DNA from: Streptomyces sp. HUAS ZL42 | GTDB lineage: Bacteria > Actinomycetota > Actinomycetes > Streptomycetales > Streptomycetaceae | Length of the DNA stretch: 64,000 nucleotides | Assembly: GCF_040782645.1 (NCBI RefSeq) | Contig: NZ_CP160403.1 | Coordinates: 2,418,001 to 2,482,000, forward strand | Direction: 5' to 3' | Notes under the pieces: generated by a model | What the model was told of the DNA's origin: nothing | The model's input: the letters and a program-made list of their open reading frames with translations, nothing else | Databases searched by the model: none | Part shown: positions 1 through 8,500 of the stretch, piece after piece | How positions within the stretch are numbered: position 1 is the first letter of the stretch | Layout of the letters: each line of letters opens with the position of its first letter | Position numbers and translations under genes: made by a program

Positions 1-837
1 CTCAAGACGCCGTGCGAACCGGGACCGCCGGCACATCCCCTGATGTCCCTGCGCACGGTTGCCGTACCGGACGGACCGCACGTCAAGACCGCGCTGAGCG
101 CCCGGCTGACCTCCTCGGTGCGGGACATCTCCGTCGCCTCGATCGCCGCCTCCGCGCGCTTGTCGGCGTTCGGGGAGGTACTGGCGGCGCACACGGACGG
201 ACTGCTGCACGTCACGCGCACGCTGGGGGCGGCCACCGCCGACTCCCCCGACCTGGCGGCGGTGCTGCGGGAGTCGCCGCGGGCGTACGCGGGGCCCGGG
301 GAACACGTCGTGCCGGTGGGGGCGCTCGCCACGACCGGCCTTCCCGGCTCTCCCGCCTGGCTGGCCGGCTTCGCGTGGCTCGCGCTCACGGTCGGGCTGC
401 GGCTGCTGGAACTGGGCGTGGCCCTGGAGGCGCACGGACAGAACCTCCTGGTGGTGCTGTCCGACACGGGCGTCCCGCTGCGGCTGGTCTACCGCGACCT
501 CGCGGACATCCGCGTCAGCCCGGCCCGGCTGGCCCGCCACGGCATCCCGGTGCCGGAACTGCCCGGCCGGATCCTCACCGACGACGTGACGGCCCTGCGG
601 CGCAAGCTGTTCGGCTCGCTGGTGGGGGGCGCGCTGGCCGGGACGGCGGGCTCGGGGGCCGCGCTGCGGGCGGCGCTCGAGCCGGCCGTACGACGGCTGC
701 CGCGCACGCCCGACCTCACGGCGCTGTGCGAAATGCCGCTGCCGGCCAAGGCGTTGACGCTGATGCGGCTGTCGCCGGGGGTGCCCGGGGATCAGTGGGC
801 AAAGCTGCCCAATCCCCTGGTCACCGAGGTGTTCTGA
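1..837 (+). CDS. IucA/IucC-family NIS siderophore synthetase, C-terminal part
   Basis: The reading frame is open from base 1, so the gene begins before the window; 278 residues are visible. The fragment carries the C-terminal part of an NRPS-independent siderophore synthetase: HPLMSLRTVAV near residue 13, then EAHGQN near residue 143 followed by RLVYRDL, the pattern of the ATP-binding and carboxylate-binding palm of IucA/IucC enzymes. These enzymes join citrate or dicarboxylates to amines or amino alcohols by acyl-adenylate chemistry in the cytosol. The ATP-binding N-terminal half is outside the window, so the type (A, B or C) and the substrate cannot be judged. It ends 43 bases before the VWA gene, which does not look functionally related. 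Confidence 0.85.
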   Translation, partial: LKTPCEPGPPAHPLMSLRTVAVPDGPHVKTALSARLTSSVRDISVASIAASARLSAFGEVLAAHTDGLLHVTRTLGAATADSPDLAAVLRESPRAYAGPGEHVVPVGALATTGLPGSPAWLAGFAWLALTVGLRLLELGVALEAHGQNLLVVLSDTGVPLRLVYRDLADIRVSPARLARHGIPVPELPGRILTDDVTALRRKLFGSLVGGALAGTAGSGAALRAALEPAVRRLPRTPDLTALCEMPLPAKALTLMRLSPGVPGDQWAKLPNPLVTEVF

Positions 838-880
838 CCTCGTTTTGGAGCGGGACACCTCTGATCAATAGGATCCGCCG

Positions 881-2143
881 ATGATCAGAACACAACGGCT
901 GGCGGCCGGGGTCTGTGCCCTGCTCGCCGCGCTCGCGGCCGGGATCGCGTTCCCGGCCGGGGCGGTAGCCGACGAGACCACCGCCACCGCCCCGAAGGTC
1001 GACCTCGTCATCGACGTCAGCGGCTCGATGCGGGCGAACGACATGGACGGCAAGTCGCGGATGGCCGCGGCGAAGCAGGCGTTCAACGAGGTGCTGGACG
1101 CGACGCCCGAGGAGGTGCAGCTCGGCATCCGTACGCTGGGCGCCAACTACCCCGGGGACGACCGCAGGACGGGCTGCAAGGACACCGCGCAGCTCTACCC
1201 GGTCGGCCCGCTGGACCGCACCGAGGCCAAGACGGCGGTGGCCACCCTCACGCCCACCGGCTGGACCCCGATCGGCCCCGCCCTGCTGAAGGCGGCCGAC
1301 GACCTCGAAGGCGGCGAGGGCTCCAAGCGGATCGTGCTGATCAGCGACGGTGAGGACACCTGCGCCCCGCTCGACCCGTGCGAGGTGGCCCGCGAGATCG
1401 CGGCCAAGGGCATCGGCCTGACCATCGACACGCTCGGCCTGGTGCCGAACGCGAAGATGCGGCAGCAGCTCAGCTGCATCGCCGAGGCGACCGGCGGCAG
1501 CTACACCTCGGTCGAGCACACCGACGAACTCACCGACCGTGTCAACCAGTTGGTGGACCGGGCCGCCGACCCGGTGGTGACGCCGGTCGCCACCCAGGGC
1601 GCGGACTCCTGCGCCAAGGCGCCCGCCCTCGAGTCCGGCCTGTACACGGACCGCGAGGAGTTCGGGCAGGAGCGCTGGTACCGCGTGGAGGTGGCACCGG
1701 GCCAGGAGGTGCGCGCCTCGGTGAGCGTCTTTGCCGACCGGGCCGTGAACCCGGACTACGGGGTGCTGCTGCGGGCGGTGACGGTGCACGGCCGCGAGAT
1801 CGTGCGCGGGGAGGCGGCCGGCAACGGCCGTACGGACGTGATCTCGACCGGCCTGCGCTATCCGAAGGCCGAGAGCGACGAGGAGGACGCACCGGCCGAG
1901 ACCGTGTGTCTCCAGGTCACCAACTCCTTCTCGGCGGCGTCCGGGGTGAAGACCACCCCCGGCCTGCCGCTGGAGCTCACGGTCGACGTCGTGGACGGGC
2001 CCTCGCAGGCGAGCGACGTGGCCTCCTTCGGTCTGGGGCGCGGCTGGTGGCTGCTGGGCGCGCTGATCCTCACCGGCTTCCTCGCCGGTCTGATCTGGGG
2101 CTGGCTGTCGCGCTGGCGGGTCGCGGTCTGGAGGACCAACTGA
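881..2143 (+). CDS. secreted, membrane-anchored VWA-domain protein
   Basis: 420 residues. An N-terminal signal peptide (about residues 1-30, ending near GAVA) precedes a von Willebrand A domain starting KVDLVIDVSGSM, the DxSxS metal-ion site, with a later ISDGEDTC strand. A second beta-rich region from about residue 245 (WYRVEVAPGQEV) leads to one C-terminal membrane helix near residues 385-408 and a short basic tail. The protein should therefore display its VWA domain outside the cell. AGGA eight bases before the ATG supports the start. The stop overlaps the ATG of the next gene by one base, so the two are probably made together. The ligand is unknown; VWA domains usually mediate metal-dependent protein binding. 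Confidence 0.85.
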   Translation: MIRTQRLAAGVCALLAALAAGIAFPAGAVADETTATAPKVDLVIDVSGSMRANDMDGKSRMAAAKQAFNEVLDATPEEVQLGIRTLGANYPGDDRRTGCKDTAQLYPVGPLDRTEAKTAVATLTPTGWTPIGPALLKAADDLEGGEGSKRIVLISDGEDTCAPLDPCEVAREIAAKGIGLTIDTLGLVPNAKMRQQLSCIAEATGGSYTSVEHTDELTDRVNQLVDRAADPVVTPVATQGADSCAKAPALESGLYTDREEFGQERWYRVEVAPGQEVRASVSVFADRAVNPDYGVLLRAVTVHGREIVRGEAAGNGRTDVISTGLRYPKAESDEEDAPAETVCLQVTNSFSAASGVKTTPGLPLELTVDVVDGPSQASDVASFGLGRGWWLLGALILTGFLAGLIWGWLSRWRVAVWRTN

Positions 2144-2955
2144 TGCGGATCACACGCGTGTTGAGCGCCGCCCTGCTGATGCTGGGCCTTGCGGTGTCCC
2201 CCGCCGTCGCCGACTCCTCGCCGGCGTCGCCCTCGTCGAGCCCGTCGGAGGACGGCGCCGCGCCCACCGAGGCGGGCACGTCGTTCCGTACGGCGGCCGA
2301 GTTCGAGCAGGGGCAGACTGCCACGGCGAGCGGCTCGGCCGGTGACTACCTGTACTGGTCGTTCCCCGCGGACGCCGGACAGCGACCGACCGTCGAGGCG
2401 ACGGTGAAGCTGCCCGAGGAGCACGCCGCCGAGACCTGGCAGATCGACGTGTACGACGGTCTGCGCCGCCGCCAGGCCTGCCAGTACGGGGCGCAGACGC
2501 GCACCGCCGCGGCGGGCGCGTCCTCCGTGGAGCTGGCCTGCGTCCTGCGCACGGTCCGCGCCTGGTCGGAGCCGTGGGCGGACGACCCGCTGCCGGGCAC
2601 CTACTACATCCGCCTCACGGTGGTGAAGCTGCCGACGTCCGACCTCGGCCTCCCGGTGAGCGCCGAGGTGCGGGCCGGCTCCAAGGACATCGGCGGCTCG
2701 GCCGCGGTGGACGGCTCGCTGGCCGAGCCGCTCGTGCCCGGGACCGCGGTCAAGTCCGAGAAGACGGAGGAGGATTCGTCCGCCTCAGCCGTCCTGTCCA
2801 GCATCGAGCCCGAGGACGGCTGGGCCTCCGGCTGGTGGTCCGACCGATGGGTGTGGACCGCGGTGGGCGGTGTGCTGGCCGCACTCGCGGGCATCGGCGG
2901 GTACGCGCTGACGCGCGGTCCCGGACGGCCGACGCGGGTGCCGCCGGGCGCCTGA
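2143..2955 (+). CDS. secreted membrane-anchored partner of the VWA protein
   Basis: 270 residues, unknown function. It has a signal peptide (about residues 1-23, ending AVA), a Ser/Pro-rich stretch, a beta-rich domain (YLYWSFPADAGQ, then GTYYIRLTV), and one C-terminal membrane helix (about residues 240-260). The start ATG shares its A with the TGA of the VWA gene (TGATG), which indicates translational coupling. The domain around YLYWSFPADAGQ aligns by eye with WYRVEVAPGQEV in the VWA protein, so both may carry the same type of beta-sandwich. The pair most likely forms a cell-surface complex. A long hairpin follows directly, ending the transcript. Confidence 0.75.
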   Translation: MRITRVLSAALLMLGLAVSPAVADSSPASPSSSPSEDGAAPTEAGTSFRTAAEFEQGQTATASGSAGDYLYWSFPADAGQRPTVEATVKLPEEHAAETWQIDVYDGLRRRQACQYGAQTRTAAAGASSVELACVLRTVRAWSEPWADDPLPGTYYIRLTVVKLPTSDLGLPVSAEVRAGSKDIGGSAAVDGSLAEPLVPGTAVKSEKTEEDSSASAVLSSIEPEDGWASGWWSDRWVWTAVGGVLAALAGIGGYALTRGPGRPTRVPPGA

Positions 2956-2963
2956 CGGACATC

Positions 2964-3004
2964 CAGGGGCCCGCTGTGACCGCTCAGGTCACAGCGGGCC
3001 CCTG
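2964..3004. terminator. bidirectional hairpin terminator
   Basis: Perfect 18-base arms (2964-2981 and 2987-3004, core AGGGGCCCGCTGTGACC) enclose the loop GCTCA. It sits between the 3' ends of two convergent genes, the VWA partner (ends 2955) and the HxlR gene (ends 3005), so it can stop transcripts from both sides. Confidence 0.9.
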
Positions 3005-3631
3005 TCACGCTTCCCGGAGCGTTTTCGCGAGTGTCCCGTCGCCGGTCACCGTGATCCGCCCGTCGCGCACGGCGTCGGTCACGGTCGACTCCCCGCGGCT
3101 GACGGCCCCGCACGTGTCGACGTCCAGCTCCAGCCGGGCATCCGGCTCCCCCGGCGCGGGCCCGTCGCCGTAGACCGGCCCGTCCTCGGCGCCGACGTGG
3201 AGGTGGAAGTGGCCCTCGTCGAGCCGGACTTCGACGAGCCCCTCGCCGTTCAGCGCCCGCAGCAGCGGCAGCGCGAACCAGTGGGCGCGTACGGCGTCCG
3301 TGGGCCGCCGCTCTCCCAGCTCGCCCTCGCCCCACTCCCCCAGCGCCTGCAGCACAGGCAGCAACTCCCGCCCCCTCGCGGTGAGTTCGTACACATAGGC
3401 CGCGCCCGGCGGCGGCAGCCGGCGGCGTGTCGTCAGTCCGTCGCGCTCCATGTCCTTCAGCCTCGAGGCGAGTACGTCCGTGCTCACACCCGGCAGGTCG
3501 GCGTGCAGGTCCGTGTAGCGGCGCGGGCCCGCGAGCAGCTCCCGGACGATCAGCAGGGTCCAGCGGTCGCCGACGACGTCGAGCGCGCGGGCGGCGGAAC
3601 AGTACTGGTCGTAGCTTCGGCGAGGTGACAT
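3005..3631 (-). CDS. HxlR-family transcriptional regulator with C-terminal SCP2-like domain
   Basis: 208 residues from the chosen ATG at 3631 (MSPRRSYDQYCSAARAL). Residues about 8-100 form the HxlR winged helix (CSAARALDVVGDRWTLLIVREL and GVSTDVLASRLKDMERDGL). Residues about 125-208 resemble the SCP2-like sterol-carrier fold that follows this winged helix in many actinobacterial members, a possible ligand pocket. An in-frame ATG at 3649 with GGAAAG nine bases upstream is an equally possible start and would add six residues. The gene is divergent from alaA with about 64 bases between them, which hold a palindromic operator, so it probably controls alaA and itself. Confidence 0.85.
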   Translation of the reverse strand: MSPRRSYDQYCSAARALDVVGDRWTLLIVRELLAGPRRYTDLHADLPGVSTDVLASRLKDMERDGLTTRRRLPPPGAAYVYELTARGRELLPVLQALGEWGEGELGERRPTDAVRAHWFALPLLRALNGEGLVEVRLDEGHFHLHVGAEDGPVYGDGPAPGEPDARLELDVDTCGAVSRGESTVTDAVRDGRITVTGDGTLAKTLREA

Positions 3632-3662
3632 GCGACGCAGTCTAGACATGTTGTTGGACTTT

Positions 3663-3689
3663 CCAAGCCCACACTTGGTAAAACCAAGT
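3663..3689. promoter_or_regulatory. probable HxlR operator in the divergent intergenic region
   Basis: Bases 3673-3689 read ACTTGGTAAAACCAAGT, a perfect palindrome with 7-base arms and an AAA centre. A third half-site, CCAAG at 3663-3667, pairs with CTTGG at 3674-3678. Three alternating half-sites thus lie between the HxlR start (3631/3649) and the alaA start (3713). Position and symmetry fit a dimeric winged-helix regulator acting on both genes. Confidence 0.7.
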
Positions 3690-3712
3690 AACACCAGATA
3701 CCGGAGGGACGC

Positions 3713-4921
3713 ATGGAGTTCCGGCAGTCGAACAAGCTGAGCGAGGTCTGTTACGAGATCCGCGGCCCGGTGATCGAGCACGCCAACGCACTGGAGGAGG
3801 CGGGGCACAGCGTGCTGCGCCTGAACACCGGCAACCCCGCGCTGTTCGGCTTCGAGGCACCGGAGGAGATCCTCCAGGACATGATCCGGATGCTCCCGCA
3901 GGCCCATGGCTACACGGACTCGCGCGGCATCCTCTCCGCCCGCCGCGCCGTCGCCCAGCGCTACCAGAACCTGGGCCTGGAGGTCGGAGTCGACGACGTC
4001 TTCCTCGGCAACGGCGTCTCCGAGCTGGTCTCTATGGCCGTACAGGCCCTGATCGAGGACGGCGACGAGATCCTGATCCCCGCCCCGGACTTCCCGCTCT
4101 GGACGGCGGTGACGACGCTCGCGGGCGGCAAGGCGGTCCACTACCTCTGCGACGAGCAGGCCGACTGGTACCCGGACCTGGACGACATGGCGTCGAAGAT
4201 CACGGACCGCACCAAGGCCGTCGTGATCATCAACCCGAACAACCCGACCGGCGCGGTCTACCCGAAGGAGATCGTCGAGGGCACCCTCGACCTCGCCCGC
4301 CGGCACGGCCTGATGGTCTTCGCCGACGAGATCTACGACCAGATCCTGTACGACGACGCCGTGCACCACTCGGCCGCGTCGCTCGCCCCCGACCTGGTGG
4401 TCCTCACCTTCTGCGGCCTGTCGAAGACGTACCGGGTGGCGGGCTTCCGCTCCGGCTGGCTCGTCGTCACGGGCCCCAGGCAGCACGCGAAGGACTACCT
4501 GGAGGGCCTGACGATGCTGGCCTCCATGCGGCTGTGCGCCAACGCGCCCGCGCAGTACGCCATCCAGGCCGCGCTGGGCGGCCGCCAGTCCATCCACGAG
4601 CTGACCACGCCCGGCGGCCGGCTGCACGAACAGCGGACCGTGGCCTGGGAGAAGCTCAACGAGATCCCCGGTGTGTCGTGCGTGAAGCCCAAGGGCGCGC
4701 TGTACGCGTTCCCGCGCATCGACCCCAAGGTGCACCCGATCCACGACGACGAGAAGTTCGTCCTGGACCTGCTGCTGAGGGAGAAGATCCAGGTGGTCCA
4801 GGGCACCGGCTTCAACTGGCCGACTCCCGACCACTTCCGCATCCTCACCCTGCCGCATGTGGACGACCTGGAGGCGGCGATCGGACGGATCGGACGGTTC
4901 CTGAGCGGCTATCGTCAGTAG
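3713..4921 (+). CDS. alaA: AlaA-type PLP-dependent alanine aminotransferase
   Basis: 402 residues, full length for the AlaA (YfbQ) branch of class I aminotransferases. It matches the remembered E. coli AlaA closely across its length: KLSEVCYEIRGPV at the N terminus, LNTGNPALFGF, VIINPNNPTGAVYPKEI, FADEIYDQILYDDA, GLSKTYRVAGFRSGW with the PLP lysine, and QGTGFNWPTPDHFR. It interconverts pyruvate/glutamate and alanine/2-oxoglutarate in the cytosol. GGAGGG five bases upstream supports the ATG. Its last 7 bases overlap the 3' end of the convergent phosphopantetheinyl transferase gene. Its position beside an amino-acid-consuming AONS enzyme may be meaningful but is not proof of a joint pathway. 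Confidence 0.92.
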   Translation: MEFRQSNKLSEVCYEIRGPVIEHANALEEAGHSVLRLNTGNPALFGFEAPEEILQDMIRMLPQAHGYTDSRGILSARRAVAQRYQNLGLEVGVDDVFLGNGVSELVSMAVQALIEDGDEILIPAPDFPLWTAVTTLAGGKAVHYLCDEQADWYPDLDDMASKITDRTKAVVIINPNNPTGAVYPKEIVEGTLDLARRHGLMVFADEIYDQILYDDAVHHSAASLAPDLVVLTFCGLSKTYRVAGFRSGWLVVTGPRQHAKDYLEGLTMLASMRLCANAPAQYAIQAALGGRQSIHELTTPGGRLHEQRTVAWEKLNEIPGVSCVKPKGALYAFPRIDPKVHPIHDDEKFVLDLLLREKIQVVQGTGFNWPTPDHFRILTLPHVDDLEAAIGRIGRFLSGYRQ

Positions 4922-5595
4922 CCCGGCGCGAGAACCAGGGCGAGGACCGCCGTCCCCGCCCGGCGGACCAGAGCCCGGCGTCCGCCGCTCAGGGCGGGCG
5001 GCGTCAGGCCGAGGATGCGGACGCGGCGCGGCGCTTCCCCGAACAGGCTGCGCCGGTCGGCCTTCACCGCGGCCTCCTTCAACGCCCAGGCGGCCGTGAG
5101 GAGTTCGGGCCGTTCCGTCACGACCGGCCGCTCCTCGGGGGTCAGGACGTGGTCCACGGCCCGGCGCACCGCGGCCGCCGAGGACGTCTCGCACAGGTCC
5201 ACGCCGACCGCGCCGGGGGCGAGGGCCGCCGCGACGTGGTGAGCCGTGTGGCTGAGGGAGACGTACAGGGCGTCGACGGGGCCGCCGGCGACGGACATCC
5301 GAGGGCTGCCGTCGTCACGGGGAAGGATCTCCACCTCCGTGGCCGGCACGCCGGTCGCCTCGGCCACCAGGCGCTTGGCGAGGAACCGGCCGGCTCTCCA
5401 CTCGCCCCGCCGCCACGGCGGCAGGGCGGCGAAGACCTGCCGTTCGGCCTGGGAGAGCAGCGCCGTCGCTGACCAGGACGGCGCCCCGTCGAGGACCTCG
5501 CGCCGGGCCACGACGAAGGCCGCTCCGCCCCATCGCTGGACACGGCCCGGAACGATCGCGTCGAAAGCGGGGCGCATGACGAGGGCCCCGGTCAC
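4915..5595 (-). CDS. 4'-phosphopantetheinyl transferase (Sfp type)
   Basis: 226 residues from a GTG at 5595 that overlaps the TGA of the megasynthase gene (GTGA). An internal ATG at 5577 is the alternative. Family motifs are present: RFLAKRLVAEATG, VSLSHTAHHVAAALAPG, GVDLCE (magnesium site) and WALKEAAVK (the W-x-x-K-E-A-x-x-K signature). The enzyme moves phosphopantetheine from CoA to a carrier-protein serine. Overlap with the preceding gene makes the ACP of that megasynthase its obvious substrate. It is the last gene of the minus-strand operon and converges on alaA. The usual GVDLE reads GVDLCE here, a small deviation. Confidence 0.9.
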   Translation of the reverse strand: MTGALVMRPAFDAIVPGRVQRWGGAAFVVARREVLDGAPSWSATALLSQAERQVFAALPPWRRGEWRAGRFLAKRLVAEATGVPATEVEILPRDDGSPRMSVAGGPVDALYVSLSHTAHHVAAALAPGAVGVDLCETSSAAAVRRAVDHVLTPEERPVVTERPELLTAAWALKEAAVKADRRSLFGEAPRRVRILGLTPPALSGGRRALVRRAGTAVLALVLAPGY

Positions 5596-8500
5596 GCGGC
5601 GGAGGCGACGCCGACATCCCGCAACTCCTGCTGCAGCGTCGCCACGGTGAACCGGATCTGGTCGGGCGTGTGGTCGCACGTGACGAAGAACCGCAGCCGG
5701 GCCAGCTCCTCGGGGACCGCCGGGTGCAGGATCGGGTTGACGCTGACGCCCTGCCGGAAGAGCGCCCGGGCCAGCCGCAGCGTGTTCGCCGAGTCCCCGA
5801 CGACGCACGGCACGATGGGCGTGTCGTGGCTGTCCCCGGTGTCGATGCCCGCCTGGCGGGCCAGCCGCACGAACAGCGCGGAGTTCTCCCTCAGCCGCGC
5901 CAGCCGCTCCGGCTCGGCCCGCATCAGCCGCAGGGCGGCCAGCGAGGCGGCCGTGTTGGCCGGGGTCATACCCGCGCTGTAGACGAAGCCCGGAGCGGTG
6001 TACCGGAGGTAGTCGACGACGGCGCGGTTCGCGGCGACATAACCGCCGCAGCCGGCCAGCGCCTTGGACAGGGTGCCCATCCACAGGTCGACCTCCGCCC
6101 GCTCGACGCCGAAGTACTCGCCGACGCCGCGCCCGGTGGCCCCGAGCACCCCGATGCTGTGCGCCTCGTCGACCATCAGCAGCGCCCCGTGCCGGCGCTT
6201 GACCTCGACGAGGTCCGGCAGGGCGGCGATGTCGCCGTCCATGCTGTACACGCCCTCGACCACGACGAGTACCCGGCGGTACTGGTGGCGGACCCGGGCG
6301 AGGAGGGCGTCCAGTGCTGCCGCGTCGTTGTGCGGGAAGGGACGCCGGATTGCGCCCGAGAGCCGGCAGCCCTGCAGGACGCTGTCGTGGGCGAGCGCGT
6401 CGTGGACGATCAGGTCGCCGGGCCCGACGAGATGCCCGATCACGGTGACGTTGGTGGAGTGTCCTCCGACCAGGGTGATCGCGTCCTCGGTCCCCAGTGT
6501 GCGGGCGAGTTCGCTCTCCAGCTGCACATGGAGCGGACGGCTGCCGGACAGCAGCCGGCTGGCGGACGCCGACGTGCCGCACCGTTCGACGGCCTCCTTG
6601 ACCGCCTCGCTCACCTGGGGATGCGTCGCCAGGCCCAGGTAGTTGTAGCCGGAGAAGGAGACGAGTTCCCGGCCGTCGACGACCGTCCGGTCCGTCATCC
6701 CGCCCTCGTGGACCAGGAAATAGGGGTTGGGCAGCTGGAGTTGGCCCAGTGCGCCCATGCGGTCGCGGTGTGCGGTGACCTCCGGAAAGCACTCGATGCG
6801 GGTCTGCTCCTCGGGCGGGGCGGGGAGTGCGGGGTCGGGGACTGCCGGAGTGGGAGGAACGGGAGGAGCGGGAGGAGCGGGAGGAGCGGCCGGTTCGGGC
6901 GCCTCGGCAGTGCCCGTGATCACCGCGGTAATGCTTCCGACGGTCGCCCGGGCGCTGCTCTCGTCGATCTTCAGGGACGGCCACCGACGTTGCAGCGACG
7001 TGAACAGGTCGGTCAGCATCAGCGAGTCGAAACCGAGGTCCTCGACCAGCAGTTGGTCGCTCCGCAGATGGTCCACGGGGAACGCGCTGATACGGGCGAT
7101 CTGTTCGAACACCGCTTCCTCGGCCTCGGCGCCGGGTCCGGCACCCGGTGGGGCGCACGGCCGGGAGGACGAGGCGGGAACAACGGCGGGGGGCAGTGTT
7201 TCGCCGAGGCGCCTGAGTGCTGTCACCTGTTGCTGGATGAGGTCGAGCAGTTCGTACATCGGGTTCTCCTTGTTCATCGGGTTCTCCTTGTTCATGGGGT
7301 TCTCCTCGTTCGGGTCGCCGGTCGGCGTGCCGGCCGGGGCCGGAACGGAGGCGCTCCGCCGAGACCCGTTCCGCGCGGGCCGCGGCACCCAGTAGGGCTG
7401 CGCCTCCAGCCGGGCCACCGGCAGGTCCAGCAGCCCGCGTTCCTCCTCCCGCACCACGGCCCGGGGGTCGACCGGGACGCCCAGGACCGCGAGCCGGGCG
7501 AGGGCCCGCAGGAACCCGTACGCGTCGTCCGGCGCCGTACCGTCGGCGGCGACGACGTGCACGTCTCCCCGGCCGGCGAGGTTGCGGCGGACGGAGGTGA
7601 GGAGCGAACCGCCGCCCGTCACCTGGAGGAAGACGCGAGCGCCCGCGTCGTGGGCGCCGCGGACGGCGTCCCCGAAGCGGACCGGCGCGGAACCGTGACG
7701 CGTCCACAGCTCGCGCAGCAGCTCGGGCTCGCCGCACTCCGTCCCGCTCACGCCCGAGACGAACGGCAGGCGGGGAGCAGCGAGGGGCCGCCGTTCGAGG
7801 TCCGCGCGCATGACGTCGTCGGCCCGCGCGAGCCGTGGTGAGTGGAAGGCGTTCGAGACGTCGAGCGCAACCGTCGCGACGCCTGCCTCCGAGCAGACGC
7901 GGCGCAGCGCGTCGAGCCCCTCCTTGCCGCCGCTGACGACGATCTGCCGCGGCTGGTTGAAGCACGCGAGCCATACGTCGTCGATGTCCCGCAGGAGGCC
8001 GCGGCAGGTCTCCTCGTCGGTCTGCACGGCGAGCATCCCACCGCGTGGCTCGGCCTCCGCCTCCCGCAGCACCGCACCCCGGTGGGCCAGCAGCCGTACG
8101 GTCTCGGCGTCGCTGAGAACGCCCGCTGCCGCGGCCGCCGCGAACTCCCCGACGCTGTGGCCGAGTACGAGGTCGGGAGCGACACCGCACGCGGCCAGCA
8201 GCCGGGTGGCGGCGATCTGCACGGTGCCCAGCAGGGGCTGGCACACCTCCGTGCCGGACAGCCGCCGCCGGAGCTCCGAGTCCTCTTCGGAGCCGTCGGC
8301 CGTCCCGCCGTACAGCAGACCGGGGACATCGACGCCGGCGGCCTGCCGCGCCACCGCGCCCAGCCCGTCCACGGCCTCCCGGAAGTCGGGGAACCTCTCG
8401 TGGAGGTCCCGCATCATGCCCGGCCGCTGACTGCCCTGGCCGGGGAAGACGAAGGCGACACGCCGCTCGGCGGGCGGCAGCGGAGCGTCGGCGGCGAAGG

